From assembly GCA_003439945.1 (NCBI GenBank), contig QVRM01004838.1:206501-270500 (forward strand): DNA of 64,000 nucleotides, in the 5' to 3' direction. The translations under genes were made by a program, and so were the position numbers. Below are positions 1-10,559 of this stretch, in pieces. The DNA is from Dermanyssus gallinae (Eukaryota; Arthropoda; Arachnida; Mesostigmata; Dermanyssidae). The notes beneath the pieces were generated by a model. The model searched no databases and had not been told where the DNA came from. It worked only from the letters and a program-made list of their open reading frames with translations. Positions within the stretch are counted from its first letter, which is position 1. Every line of letters starts with the position of its first letter.

Positions 1-909
1 TCGGAAAGACCGGTTGCGCAAAAACTCTGCAAACCAGTCGCAAGTCTGCGAATGGATTTCGAGCGCTACAACAATATTGCGATCGATCCCGTCGAAAGCA
101 CATTACTGATAGAAGAAAATACAGTATTTGTTGTCGTTTATATTTAATACCCAGTCGTGCGTCATCTCTAGTAGTAGTAGTAGTAGTAGTACGTGCACGT
201 AAATCAACGAGGCACAAAACCATGTTGTGCCGCAATGAAGGAACTTGTTTAGGGTTATGTAAATGGTGATGTGTCTGACTAGAATCCTCTCAAAATTGTG
301 CAGGCGACCGAGCACTGCAACATGAATATGACACAGTTGTACGTACAATATGACACAGCTATACGCATCAACCCGCATAGAAAGATGCTAGCGGTTAAAA
401 CAACATATCAAAAAACAAGTCGTGTAAGTCACAGTCAGCTTAAACAGAAGGATACGTGTGGTCTGTGATCGGTATCCCTCTTTTTGGAGTATAGTACATG
501 GGGCTGTTCATTGTGGCGATTCACATGGCGAGGAACCAAGATATGATGCTCCACGTGATTAAAAATTGTAACCCCTGCTATCTCAAGATGGAACGTGACT
601 TCACAGACAGAGACGCGTTAACTTTAAAAGCAAACAGTTCAAAATGATGCTCCAATTCTCTATCATCAATGATGGATACACGATAATGGATACTGAAAAC
701 TAAAGCGTTTAAATGCTTGTCCTGGTCAACATGGCAAGTCGATGTAGAGATAAAATTGCTGCTATGGTTTTTTTACGTCCATAATTGATAATTTGTATGT
801 AATGAACACTTTTTTGTAACTTACTAATACTACTATATATATGCTTAGGTAATTTATAATATATTCATTTGCATGCACATACATTTGTACTTACATTTGC
901 ACATGCATG

Positions 910-943
<34 letters not shown>

Positions 944-1320
944 TGCGCATACGTAAAAAATATTTTATTTCTAATTCTTCGTTAGCTCGCTAACCTTTCG
1001 ACGTTTTCGAAGGGATAAAAACGAACCCCGCTGGACTACGTGTGCAGAGCTCGACGAAGACTACGCGGAAAAAAACTAAGAAGAACCTTTGGTTGCATTT
1101 ATATTGTATTACTTTTTTTTTACCTGACTTGCCGAACAACTCACGTGCAGGCAGTTCGATGGAAAGAGAGACGACTTTCAGATACATTTGTAGAGTATGC
1201 GTTTGCGAAGCCAACAGTCAGAACAGAAGCGTAGAAAATAATAACTAAGAGCAACACGCCAATGTTGGGAATGCTTGGGGTAGCTGTGGAGGTCCTCAAT
1301 CGTTCTAACATTGACGTTTA
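1..1320. other. AT-rich sequence without recognised gene
   Basis: I see no coding sequence with family resemblance and no terminal repeats. The only local structures are a short (TAG)n run near 169-190 and an interrupted TA/TG-rich stretch at about 835-945 ending in (TA)n. Short open frames here have no recognisable motif. Confidence 0.5.
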
Positions 1321-2439
1321 GTTTTTCGACGTGTGCTGTCAATGGACGACGACCCGAATCAAATTCGCAATTCGGGCTCCGCTGAATAAAAATAGCCAGC
1401 CGCAGCAGTTTAGAGCTAGATAAACAACTGTTAGTTACTCAGTTGTTTCGGTGGTGGGTCGCTGGCCCGCGGCCGGCCCGTGTGAGCATGCGTTTTATGC
1501 ATAAGCCGCTCATCATTCCACTCCCGTTTTCTTCTCTCTTTTCCTCTGTCTTTATTCCCTGCTTTGCCTTCGTCGCTTTCTCACTTGGGGAGAGTAGTTC
1601 TAAGTTCAAAGTCTGTTGACAGCAGCACGAACAAGAAGACGAGCTTGAGACGAAGGAAAAAGGAAAAATAAGATCACAACGACGATGACGACGACGACAA
1701 CCGCCCCTAGCGGGAAAAGCAGACAAAGAAGAAGTTGAGGAAGAAGAGAAAGAAAGAGTAGTCGAGAAAGACAAAAACGTTTGTAAGCATCACGCAAAAA
1801 CCTATTAGAAACGGAGGTTTTTCCCCGCGTTTTCGCGGTGGCCGGCCGCATCAGAAGACTAGATGACGGAACGCTAATAACCAAGTCAGGTACGGCCGCG
1901 CCAGAGTTGGGGTAATGGATAAGGGCTGAAGTGGGGAGACCTGGGAAGTAGTAGCCAGATCGGCAGGCCGAAGTTGGGGATAAGGGCTGAGGTTTGGGGT
2001 TGCGGAGGACAGATCTAGGATATTGTAGCCAGATCGGCAAGCCAGTGTTAGGGGTAAGAGCCAAGGGTTGGGGGTGGGGTGCGGGCGAGGGTCAGACCTC
2101 GGAGGTAGAAGCCAGATCGAAGACGGCCTGCGGTAGCTGCCCACTAAATCGGCGTGTTTCGCAGACAAGAAGGGCGGTAGCCAGGAGTCAGATCGGTAGT
2201 TAGGAGGTAGGAAGGCAGGTAGGTATTCTTTGGTTCGCTCATGCGTCTGACTGTCGGCGGCTGTCGTCGTTGACTAGAGATGTATGCGTCTGTCTATCCG
2301 GTTGTTGCTAAAGACCGCGTCCACCCGCCCGCCAGTACGCTCAGGTGATCATTGTAGGGGCGTCCCTTTATACTGACACTGGGGACATCTGTCGTGGTAG
2401 CGACTTTGGCACCGGCGGCGGCGGCGGCGCTGGCAATGC

Positions 2440-2880
2440 GCGTGATGGCAACAACAACAACAACAACAGCAGCAACAGTAACAACAGCAACAACAACAAC
2501 AGCAGCTACGGCGACGATGACGCGACTTGTGTGCTTGAGCTCGTGCGCTCCCTGGTACGTTGTCAGTGATTCTATGATTGTTTTTGTTGCTGCTGCTGCC
2601 GTCCTTGTTGTTTCTATTGCTGTTGATTCCTTTCTGCTGTCGTGGCTGTTGCTGCAGCAGCATCTGCTGTTGTTGCTAGTAATGTTGTTGTTGCTGATAC
2701 TGTTGTTGTTGCTGTTGCTGATACTGTTCTTGTTGCTTTTACTAGTACTAATGTTGTTGCTGTCGCTGTTGCTAGTACTGTTATTCTCGTTGTTGCTGTT
2801 ATCGCTGTTGCTGTTGCCGCCGTTGAAGTCGGTGGATCGCGACGACGACGACGACGACAAATGTTCATCGTTGCTATCGT
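2440..2880. repeat. opposed CAA/CAG and GTT/GCT triplet arrays
   Basis: CAA/CAG-type triplets run from about 2450 to 2512. After a gap of about 65 bases, GTT/GCT-type triplets run from about 2580 to 2815. The two arrays are in opposite orientation and could pair. Conceptual proteins (polyN/S, polyV, polyL) occur in all frames and are repeat artefacts. Confidence 0.7.
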
Positions 2881-3854
2881 GCAAACGAAGAAACCAATGA
2901 GGCTATCGCGTGCGGCCGCCAGGCCGACCGCCTCAGTACTGCTACCGCTGATGTTGCCGCCATCGTCAGCGTGGTACTGGCGGCCCGAGTCTAATCATCT
3001 TCTTTTTCTTCTGCCTCAATTTCTCGTCTTATTTTTCTTTTTCTTTTCCTTCTCTTCAACTGCTGCCATTGCTGCCGTTATCGTCAGGCAGAAGCGTCGA
3101 AGCCGCGATCGTTCGTTTCGGTTTCGGCTGCTGCTGCTGCGGCGGCAGCCGGCTACAGCCGCAATGGGTCGCGTGAAACGCATTGAAATCGTATCGTAAT
3201 TAAATGCCAGTTGACAATTAGCATTGGGACGCTAATGAGATGGATTAAGTGTGATCCATTTTGTTGCGAAGCAGAGCGAACCAAATAACTGGCTCGCTGG
3301 TTGGCTGACTGACTGGCTGGCCGAATTGGGATTTCCGAGGCGTTGTTCATCGAGCGGCCACAAAGCGACGTCATTTCGTTTGTCGTCCGCGTCGTCAACG
3401 TCATCGTCATCGGCGCTACCGCAGCACCAACAGAAGCAACAGCAGCAGCAACATCATAGAGCGGTGGCTCACTTCGGCGCCGGTAGTGTCGTATCACTGA
3501 ACGAGCGAACGAGAGAGCATTGACTGACTCTCTGGACGATTCCGCATCCGTCAGAAGAAAGCGGCCACACCACCGCGGCAGTAGTAGCCATAACCAGATC
3601 AGCAACAGAGATGACAACAACACTGACTGGCTGAGGTCGGCCGGCCGTGGTGGGCTGGCTGTCTGCCTGCCTGCCTGCTTGCTTGCCTGGTGACTGGTTG
3701 ACTGGGACAGAAAGAAGTTCGACGAACGCCGACGTCAGACAATTTGAAGTCAGAACCCCGTCGGTCGTCCCATCCCGAGCCGCTGCGCGACCAAACGCGA
3801 GCAGCTTTAGCGTAAGGGGGGCGTCAGCAGCGATGGCGTCAAATACGCCGCACC

Positions 3855-3940
3855 GGCGTGAGTCGTCGTCGTCGTTGTTGTTGTCGTCGTTGTCGTTGTT
3901 GTTGTCGTCGTTGTCGTTGTTGTCGTCGTTGTCGATGGAT
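3855..3940. repeat. (GTC/GTT)n triplet array
   Basis: An array of GTC and GTT triplets, alternating in short blocks. It is flanked by two oppositely oriented copies of a short sequence (around 3837-3855 and 3935-3960) containing CGTCAAATACG-like bases, which gives the array a weakly palindromic frame. Confidence 0.6.
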
Positions 3941-4906
3941 GCCGGTGCGTATTTGACGTATCACGTGTCGCGGCACGCTTCGTTTCGCCTCGTCATTGCC
4001 TGTTTTTCCTATGCGTGCTGCAAGCGGACGGAAGAACGGACAAAGTACTGCGGTTGCTGCTGCTGCTCTGTATAGTCGCTTGCTGTCAGTCAATACAACA
4101 ATCGAACCACCGTGGTCGTCGTCGTCGCCGTCGTCCACGAACCGCCATCATTTTCCATATCATAAACCGCAAATTGGCGTCGAAAAATTAACTGACTGTC
4201 GGCGGCCAACGGCCGCTAACGCAGCCGCTGCCACCGTTACGGCTGCAACGGCGGCGGCGTAAGCGGCCGCCAATTTAGCGGACAAAATCATGCCGGTGCC
4301 ACCAATGACGACGCAGCCGCCGCTGCTACTGCCGCTGTCGCTAGATGCTACGTTTGATGATACTTTGTGTCACTGCTCTTCCCCCGAATCAAAGTCAAGA
4401 AACGCTTTGCTCGCGCCCGAAAACAGAATTGGGCAGACAGTAACAGCCAACCGCTTCAGACAAACAAACGAGTGAATGAACGATAATAATAATCACGCCA
4501 TGATCCACGCCACGGTGATGATGATGATGATCTTCCTTCTGCTGTTGCTGCTGCTGACGATGATAATTAATGAGGCTTGTGATACTGATGGTGATGATGA
4601 TGATGACGATAAACGACAAAACAGAAGAGCAGATACACCGAAAAGTAGGAGGAACTCGCGATTGACAACGAATAATCGCGCATAACCGTAGCTGATGCTG
4701 CCGCCGCCGCCGCCGTTACTGCCACTGCTTCTCCGTGACGATTGCAGGAAGAATGCAGGAATCATTTTATTGGTTGACTGTTATTTTGGCAGGCTTCGCC
4801 TTTAGCCTGCCTCTACTAAACGTTAATAGGAAATTGGTTGGTATTTGGAGCTATAGACTAGCGTTAAAAAGGTGGTCTAAAAACGAATGCCGCAAAGGTC
4901 GCACGA

Positions 4907-4907
<1 letters not shown>

Positions 4908-5001
<94 letters not shown>
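4908..5001. repeat. (TA)n microsatellite
   Basis: An uninterrupted TA dinucleotide array apart from one G, about 90 bases long. It lies just left of a LINE 3' end (5041 onward). Confidence 0.95.
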
Positions 5002-5004
<3 letters not shown>

Positions 5005-5040
5005 TTTATTATTTGCTTGGCATGTATACCTAAATACACA

Positions 5041-5600
5041 TGACACCCCTTTATATCAGGGCCGCTTAGAGCGGCAGGATAAAGGTTATCTACGCATCTA
5101 TATAATAAATGTATACTTCAATACCTATTGAGTATTTGCTTTCCTTTGGGACAACCTCTTCTTTTTAATATTAAACCAGGTCCTTTCTAACATTTGTTCC
5201 TAAAGCTAGGGACTCGTACAGCTCTAAATCTCTGCCCCCTCCCCCCTAAGGCTGCACATTCTTTAACAATGTGCTGGATTGACTTATTCCCTAGCCCACA
5301 TGCACGACATTTTGTACTTTGCTCCCCCCTATATTTATAGCTCGTTGTATCCTTGTATCCAACATCCTTGTCCTGGCATCTGCCAAATGCCCACTCGCTC
5401 TTGAATTATCGTTTACCCATACTATCCCGCCCCATTCTCGCTTTCCCTCTCCATATGTACCTGCCGAACTCAAACCCATCGCCAATTTCCAGTTGCCTGT
5501 AAATTACTTGTTTAACCTCAATTTCACAATTTTCTTCGATACATTCGTTCTTGCCCATTGCTGACTATTGTACCCAATCTTCCTAGCTGTGAACTCTACC
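5041..5600 (-). pseudogene. LINE 3' end with C-terminal zinc-finger remnant
   Basis: Read on the minus strand, about 5330-5230 translates to a cysteine/histidine motif, CRACG-x(7)-QH-x(4)-C. It resembles the CCHC module near the C terminus of Jockey/R1/CR1-type LINE ORF2 proteins. The frame then breaks by stops and frameshifts. The right-hand part around 5400-5480 is open but unassigned. The 3' terminal sequence near 5050-5085 (GCCGCTCTAAGC on the minus strand) recurs at 10130-10165, so it is a repeated tail. Clade assignment is not possible from this fragment. Confidence 0.5.
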
Positions 5601-5897
5601 CTGCGATCCTACTTCGTTTTAACCCTTAATGCCGGGTTTACCAGTCTTTAAGAACAGCGCAGATCAACAAAAGGTCCTTACACTAGTGAGTCTTTATAAA
5701 AAGTCAACAGACAACGCTCATGCATTCACAAGAAAAAACCTTAGCACATCTTTACTTAACAATGGGCATTTTTAACGCAATTATCTAGTAAAGGGATCCA
5801 GGAGAGTTCTTTCGAGACGTTTCATTAGCGTCCAGCAAAGCGACGCAGCTTATATCTAGAATCATTTACCGAATGCAGACCAGGGTTATTCTAAGTT

Positions 5898-5932
<35 letters not shown>

Positions 5933-6059
5933 AGTGGCGAATTAATTTATTTTCAGTATAATACATTAAGTATATGTTACACATATCTCGATGAATTAGC
6001 TAAGCCAATATGCCTAATGAGCGCGCATTGTGACTGTCACTGAGATAGTACGTTTTCAG

Positions 6060-6321
6060 GCCTAACCCCGCACCGCGCCTCAAGGTTCTTCTAAATATGG
6101 GCTAATCGGTTTCTAAACTGGCAGACTCCCGCTGCATCTAAATGGGGGATTGCCCTGTGTGCTGCGCTTAGCATTGATGAGATTATAGCAGGCCCGGCCA
6201 GGGTCAGTAAATTTGGTACCCCGAGGCCCCCTTTAGAAACGAGTAGTAATGCCTGTTCTCGCGCGCTGGGTTGCAGAGATGTATCCAGCAGGGACTCGAG
6301 ATTATATATATATGTCCCCAC
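6060..6321 (-). pseudogene. RLE LINE RT C-terminal (thumb) remnant
   Basis: The minus-strand translation contains SAREQALLLVSKGGLGVPN followed by a hydrophobic helix. It aligns with SAEARQQALLPVLWGGLGLP in the RLE element at 10643-13501, in the segment after the RT palm. About 70 residues align before a (TA)n tract at 6334 interrupts it. It is a fragment from a diverged family of the same LINE type, with no RT catalytic core or endonuclease. Confidence 0.65.
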
Positions 6322-6339
6322 TAATGGTAGCTATATATA

Positions 6340-7855
6340 TATATATATATATACCAGTAGTGGGAGCAGCAAACGCTGATTAAAGCAACAGAGATTTTAT
6401 AGGCAGCTAAATCATTTGCTGTGCAATCTACAATACTAGCTGTTATCGATTTGGCTTGCGTGCAATATTACCAGCCTCCCTGTTAGTAGTTGCAGTCAGC
6501 TGCGAAGGTTCCCACGAATACGCGGGAGGCACATGACAGAGCTAAGCGAGTATGAATGCATGCCGCTAAGGTTACTTCCCATCGACTATAGAGCAAAAGA
6601 AATAAAGAGGCAAACTACCCTGTTGATCGCTCTAAATATCGATGGCATAGTTCCGTCGCTGGGAATCGAAGGTTAGAAGATGGACGCTAGCACTTAGGAG
6701 GCGCTCCACGATCGATGGAATCGAAACCGGGACCAGAGGCAGCAACGAAGTTGCCGCGCTCACGCGCAATTCATTGCTTCAAGGCGTACGTAATTGCTTT
6801 GTACGAATTGTTGTGAGAGGATGTAACTTCCGATCGGCGCCTATGATTTCCAATGTTAGCTGGACTTTCCAACTACTATAATGGCAAACTACGTCATCCT
6901 GAATGACTGGAACGTGCTATTTTTAGACTGCTGTGGTTTGTCTGTCTTGTCCACTGCATACCTTATAAAGGCAGCAAAGCGCCTTTGCATCCTCATAGAG
7001 ATGAGCATAGGCACCAAGAACAGTCGGTTCCGATACGCTAAATCGGGCCTCACCAGTAATGAGTCTCCACCAACCCTGAAATCAGCCTCGCACTCGGCAT
7101 AGATAGATGAAGAGAATGTGCAAGTACTAGTACATCTATCTCATTGTTCATCTTTGTTCAACCCTGTTCCAGTAACCCCCGCCTCACCTATGTCGACGTC
7201 TTGTAATTCTACGATCCACCGCGACTCGCTCATCGAGTTTAATGAAGATGGTAGTTACTTGCAGCTATTGTGCATAAAAGCCAAATGCAATCACACACTC
7301 GATGGCATTCCCTTGTATTAAAAAAAAACTAGCAATTTTTTAGCGGAGTCTTTAACGCTTATTTTTGAGAGGTCATAGAACCAGACCGCTTCAAACGCCC
7401 AACAATGCATTCAAATTTATCGCTCTCTGCCTTAATGTTCAACTGTCTGAACCATTTTGAAGATATATTAGTGAGACAAATAACCAATTATTTGTCTGCA
7501 AATAATCTTTGTTGCACATTTCATCACGCATTTGTGCCTCAGTGCCGCCTACAAATGACAAACGATTAGGCCTGGTACGTAAACGCCAACCAGGACTCTC
7601 ATAGTATATACTTCGACTAGAAGAGATCTATTTATAGAGTTGCTCATGGACGTGTTATAGACAAAACGTACACAAGAAATCGCTTTCTGTACCTGCGGGT
7701 CCATTCACAGACGCGTAAATAGTTAGCCATTCCTTGCGAGGTAGGTCGTTCTGAGTTAAATGAAGGGAAGCTCTTAGTGAGCCACGACTTGCACAGCCTG
7801 GCGTTCCACTAATGAGCTGCGTTTTCCAGTGTTATACGCAATAAGTGTTTCCGAT
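6340..7855. other. no recognised feature
   Basis: Intermediate-GC sequence with short random open frames. A minus-strand stretch at about 7090-6900 has an RPDL peptide and could be a very decayed LINE endonuclease end, but the match is too weak to call. Confidence 0.35.
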
Positions 7856-7857
7856 AA

Positions 7858-8110
7858 TAATAGTTCAGCCGATTGCCATAGAGACTTTTGGCCCGATCGG
7901 ACCGGAGTCTATAAAGTTTAATAAGGAACTGGGCCGGAAAGTCATCGCTGCAACTTAGGACCTCCACGCTAGCCAATACCTAATGCAGCGCATATCGATG
8001 GAGGCTCAGCGCGGCAACGCTACGGCTGTGAAAGGGTCTTTTCCGTCAGCCGTAGGGCTTTGGAGATCCCGTAGAAAGTGTTTTTATTCCCCATAATTGT
8101 TTGCTAATGA
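7858..8110 (+). pseudogene. RLE LINE C-terminal endonuclease tail remnant
   Basis: The plus-strand frame reads PIAIETFGPIGPES, then KELGRKV, then after a stop MQRISMEAQRGNATAVKG. This is collinear with PLAFETLGGPGPST, KFGKRLG and RQSLDVQRGNAASVRG at the C terminus of the RLE element at 10643-13501. At least one stop codon interrupts it (near 7950). It is the last ~70 residues of a diverged family member, followed by a probable short 3' UTR to about 8110 ending in an AATAAAA-like sequence. Confidence 0.7.
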
Positions 8111-8391
8111 CAATAAAAGCCTGCGGAAAGATAAAAAGCAATTCGATTGTCCTATTAAAAAAAAAACGTTTTAGACATAAAAGCTTATATTTCGTCGAGT
8201 GTCAATTACGTCTTGTACTCTCCCTCAGCACTGCCTAAATTATTACGGTGTAGTGACAATGCAGCGAGTTCTCCACTCCGAAATGTCTCGATCTAAAATA
8301 TGACTCTCCCGCCCTGGACAGTCGGCTCAACGGCTCAACACTGCCTACCGCAAATGCCGAGCGGACCTACGAGCGTGAATGTCGACGGATC

Positions 8392-8712
8392 TTATGTTCT
8401 GTTTAAACCGAAGCCCATGCTTGTGCAAAGACATAGGCTTTTTTTAACGCTCTGACAACCATATTTTAGACGCTCGTAATGGGCTAATTTGCCTGTGGCA
8501 CGATATCGTCTAAATGCATCTATCGTCATCGCGTTCTCGTACTGGATTTTATATAGGCTCTCTCTAGCAGAGGTATGTAGCAGCAGGACAATGACAACCA
8601 CGTCCAACAAATAAAACCAGCAAGGCCGGGGCTCGAACTTGCGATTGTTTTGCCAACTATGGTTGCCATGGCAACGCCCCGTTTCGAACGGTGCGTTAGC
8701 CGCCTAAGCCAC
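8392..8712 (-). mobile_element. tRNA-derived SINE, family S2, copy 1
   Basis: On the minus strand the 5' end (about 8712) has a tRNA-like head: an A-box-like GGTGGCTTAGGCGGCTAACG, then two GTTCGA boxes (CACCGTTCGAAACGG and CAAGTTCGAGCCCCGG). A body follows that is shared over about 280 bases with the plus-strand copy at 33235-33515 and over about 100 bases with 54755-54860. The shared 3' segment ends in CATTACGAGCGTCTAAAAT. Pol III internal promoter boxes plus dispersed copies in both orientations indicate a SINE. Confidence 0.75.
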
Positions 8713-8936
8713 CGCCGCTACAGATTGATTGAGGGTGTTCCTGAAACTATTCCTGAAAGAAGTCTATATCAATCAAGCTTTTATTTCACCATGAATTGGT
8801 AGATTAGGTGCAATACTACGATTTAGGACAGTACATATTTCACACGTGAAGTTACGAACTCCCCTTCAATTTCAGTACATTTGAGTATGTGGTAGCACCC
8901 GATGTCACATTCTCCACAAAAACTACACATACACTC

Positions 8937-9590
8937 TTAAATACAGAAACAGTTAGGTTTCATACATATATAATTGTGGTATCCATGCCACGTGGTTTGA
9001 TAAATGGTTGTACGATTATTCAGTTTCAGTACCAACTCTTCTGTTAATGCTTGTTCTCTACACAGCTCCATTGTGAGTGTTGCTGACGCGTTCTTTGGTA
9101 GGCCCAATATTCGTTTTATATACCAAACCTTTATTCTATCTAGACTTTCCATATTGCTTAGGGTCAAGTGTGTTGCGACTACGAGCAAGCAGTAACTTAC
9201 TATTGGTAGTATTTTCATACGAAATACATTCATGCTGGTTTTCAAGTCTACGTCACGGAGGTCACCAAGCAGAATTATTGCAGCTGAAGCTTTGGCCCGC
9301 ATCTCTTGTGTCGACTGAAAGAGAGTTTTGGAGTTATGAGACTTCAAGGTAAGAGAAGTGGCCGACAAGTTCTAGAGATTGTCCGTTAATTTTAACGTGG
9401 TGGTCCGCCGCGGCATATCCCCCTCTTCTGCTAGAGCGGCAAACCTTTGTCTTCGCAATGTTGATTGTTAGTTTGTTTTCTTTGCCCCATTTTGCTGTTG
9501 CATTGAGGTAATACTGTAGGTGGTCTCGGGGAAGTGCGTCTATAGAAAGTGTGATATCGACTCGGTTGCTGTTGACCATCCCTCACAGCT
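8937..9590 (-). pseudogene. non-LTR reverse transcriptase C-terminal remnant (Jockey/CR1-like group)
   Basis: Two overlapping minus-strand frames (9579-9334 and 9368-8937) join by a frameshift near 9350. The first has the post-catalytic RT segment (KWGKENKLTINIAKTKV, then GHFSYLEV, matching the usual L-x-I-N-x-x-K-T-K and F-x-Y-L-G-V blocks). The second has MKILPIVSYCL, SNMESLDRI and KRILGLPKNA, typical of the thumb and post-RT region of APE-type LINEs. The palm with YADD is missing upstream, so the copy is 5' truncated. The frameshift marks it as dead. The clade is uncertain. Confidence 0.75.
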
Positions 9591-9976
9591 TTCTAGCACA
9601 AGGCGGCTTCGCAGGCTTAATTATATTCTAGACACCCCCCACCCTTTATTTAGTAAATAAAAGCGTTTTCTATTCTATTATATACTATATCGTAGAGTAA
9701 AATACCTAGCAGATTTTTAGTGTGGGATATCACACTATTCGCAGCGGGGCGTTTTCATTGAAGCTTTCAAACTGAATACGTGTGGAAGTTCAAGTAGAGA
9801 TGATGTTGACTCGCACAAGTCCTAATTCCTGCATTCCTAACTAATTGCTAATCGAAGCCATATTCATCGCGGGTGCAAAACGGGCAAAAGAGCAAATGTG
9901 TGTTGGTGCCTTTGATATGCCTTCTAGGAAAAAATCCTATAATATGCATGTTTCTGAAGTAAAAAAATCATATTGT

Positions 9977-10507
9977 CACGGGTGTCTGGATAATCTCGTC
10001 TAAAATTCTGGGGTATGGTTGAGGAAAAGCGGAAATGTTTCGTATAAAAGTGAAATAAAAAATGATCTGAGCTGTGATTATAGGCAGGCTGTCCGACATA
10101 AGTGTATAAAATAATGTATATAGTTTATAAAATTATGCTGCCGCTCTAAGCGCCCCTGATATAAAATAAAATAATATAATTTTGCTAACTCTTCCTAATA
10201 TCACAATTGTTACTGCTCGAGCTAACAACAGGAATATTTCAGACAACGTAGAATTTTCTCTCGATTGCGCCGGTATGCGCCGTGTACCGGTTTCTGAATT
10301 AAGTAACGCGTTCCCTCACAGTCGTGCGTTTTATTAATTTGTGTTGAACAGCCTAACTAAAATGACAGCTTAGAAAAGTTCATTACAAAATCATCTCACT
10401 CCTATACGCAACATTTCCGCTTCCCCCTTTTTATTGGCAAACATGATTTTCTCACCAAGCTTGAATATATCCCAGCGTTTTAAACGAGATTATCTGGACA
10501 CCCTATG
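9977..10507. mobile_element. MITE M1 with imperfect terminal inverted repeats
   Basis: The left end (GGGTGTCTGGATAATCTCG near 9980) matches the reverse complement of the right end (GGGTGTCCAGATAATCTCG, ending near 10505). The similarity extends with gaps about 70 bases inward to a GCGGAAATGTT block on both sides. There is no coding capacity. The interior contains a GCCGCTCTAAGC segment at about 10140-10152 shared with the LINE 3' end at 5050. The right end abuts TATATA. Confidence 0.65.
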
Positions 10508-10559
10508 TATATATTAGGGACAAACAATAGCGGTATATATATATACTATTTTTTTTTAT

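Larger units (their letters stand above)
1321..4765. other. CpG- and triplet-rich island
   Basis: Base composition changes from AT-rich flanks to GC- and CpG-rich sequence packed with CAA/CAG, GTT/GCT, GTC and GAT triplet runs, plus imperfect CTGN tetranucleotide tracts (for example 3650-3710). Several frames on both strands stay open at once, as expected of triplet repeats and not of a coding exon. Such an island could mark a promoter or 5' region of a neighbouring gene, but I see no splice-supported exon. Confidence 0.45.

Noticed and set aside
2294..2900. Long open frames rich in Asn/Ser, Val, Leu or Cys
   Set aside because: All frames on both strands are open because the DNA is triplet repeat. 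No domain or non-repeat segment supports coding.
4735..5046. Ile-Tyr repeat proteins
   Set aside because: Translations of (TA)n. The same occurs at every TA array in the window.
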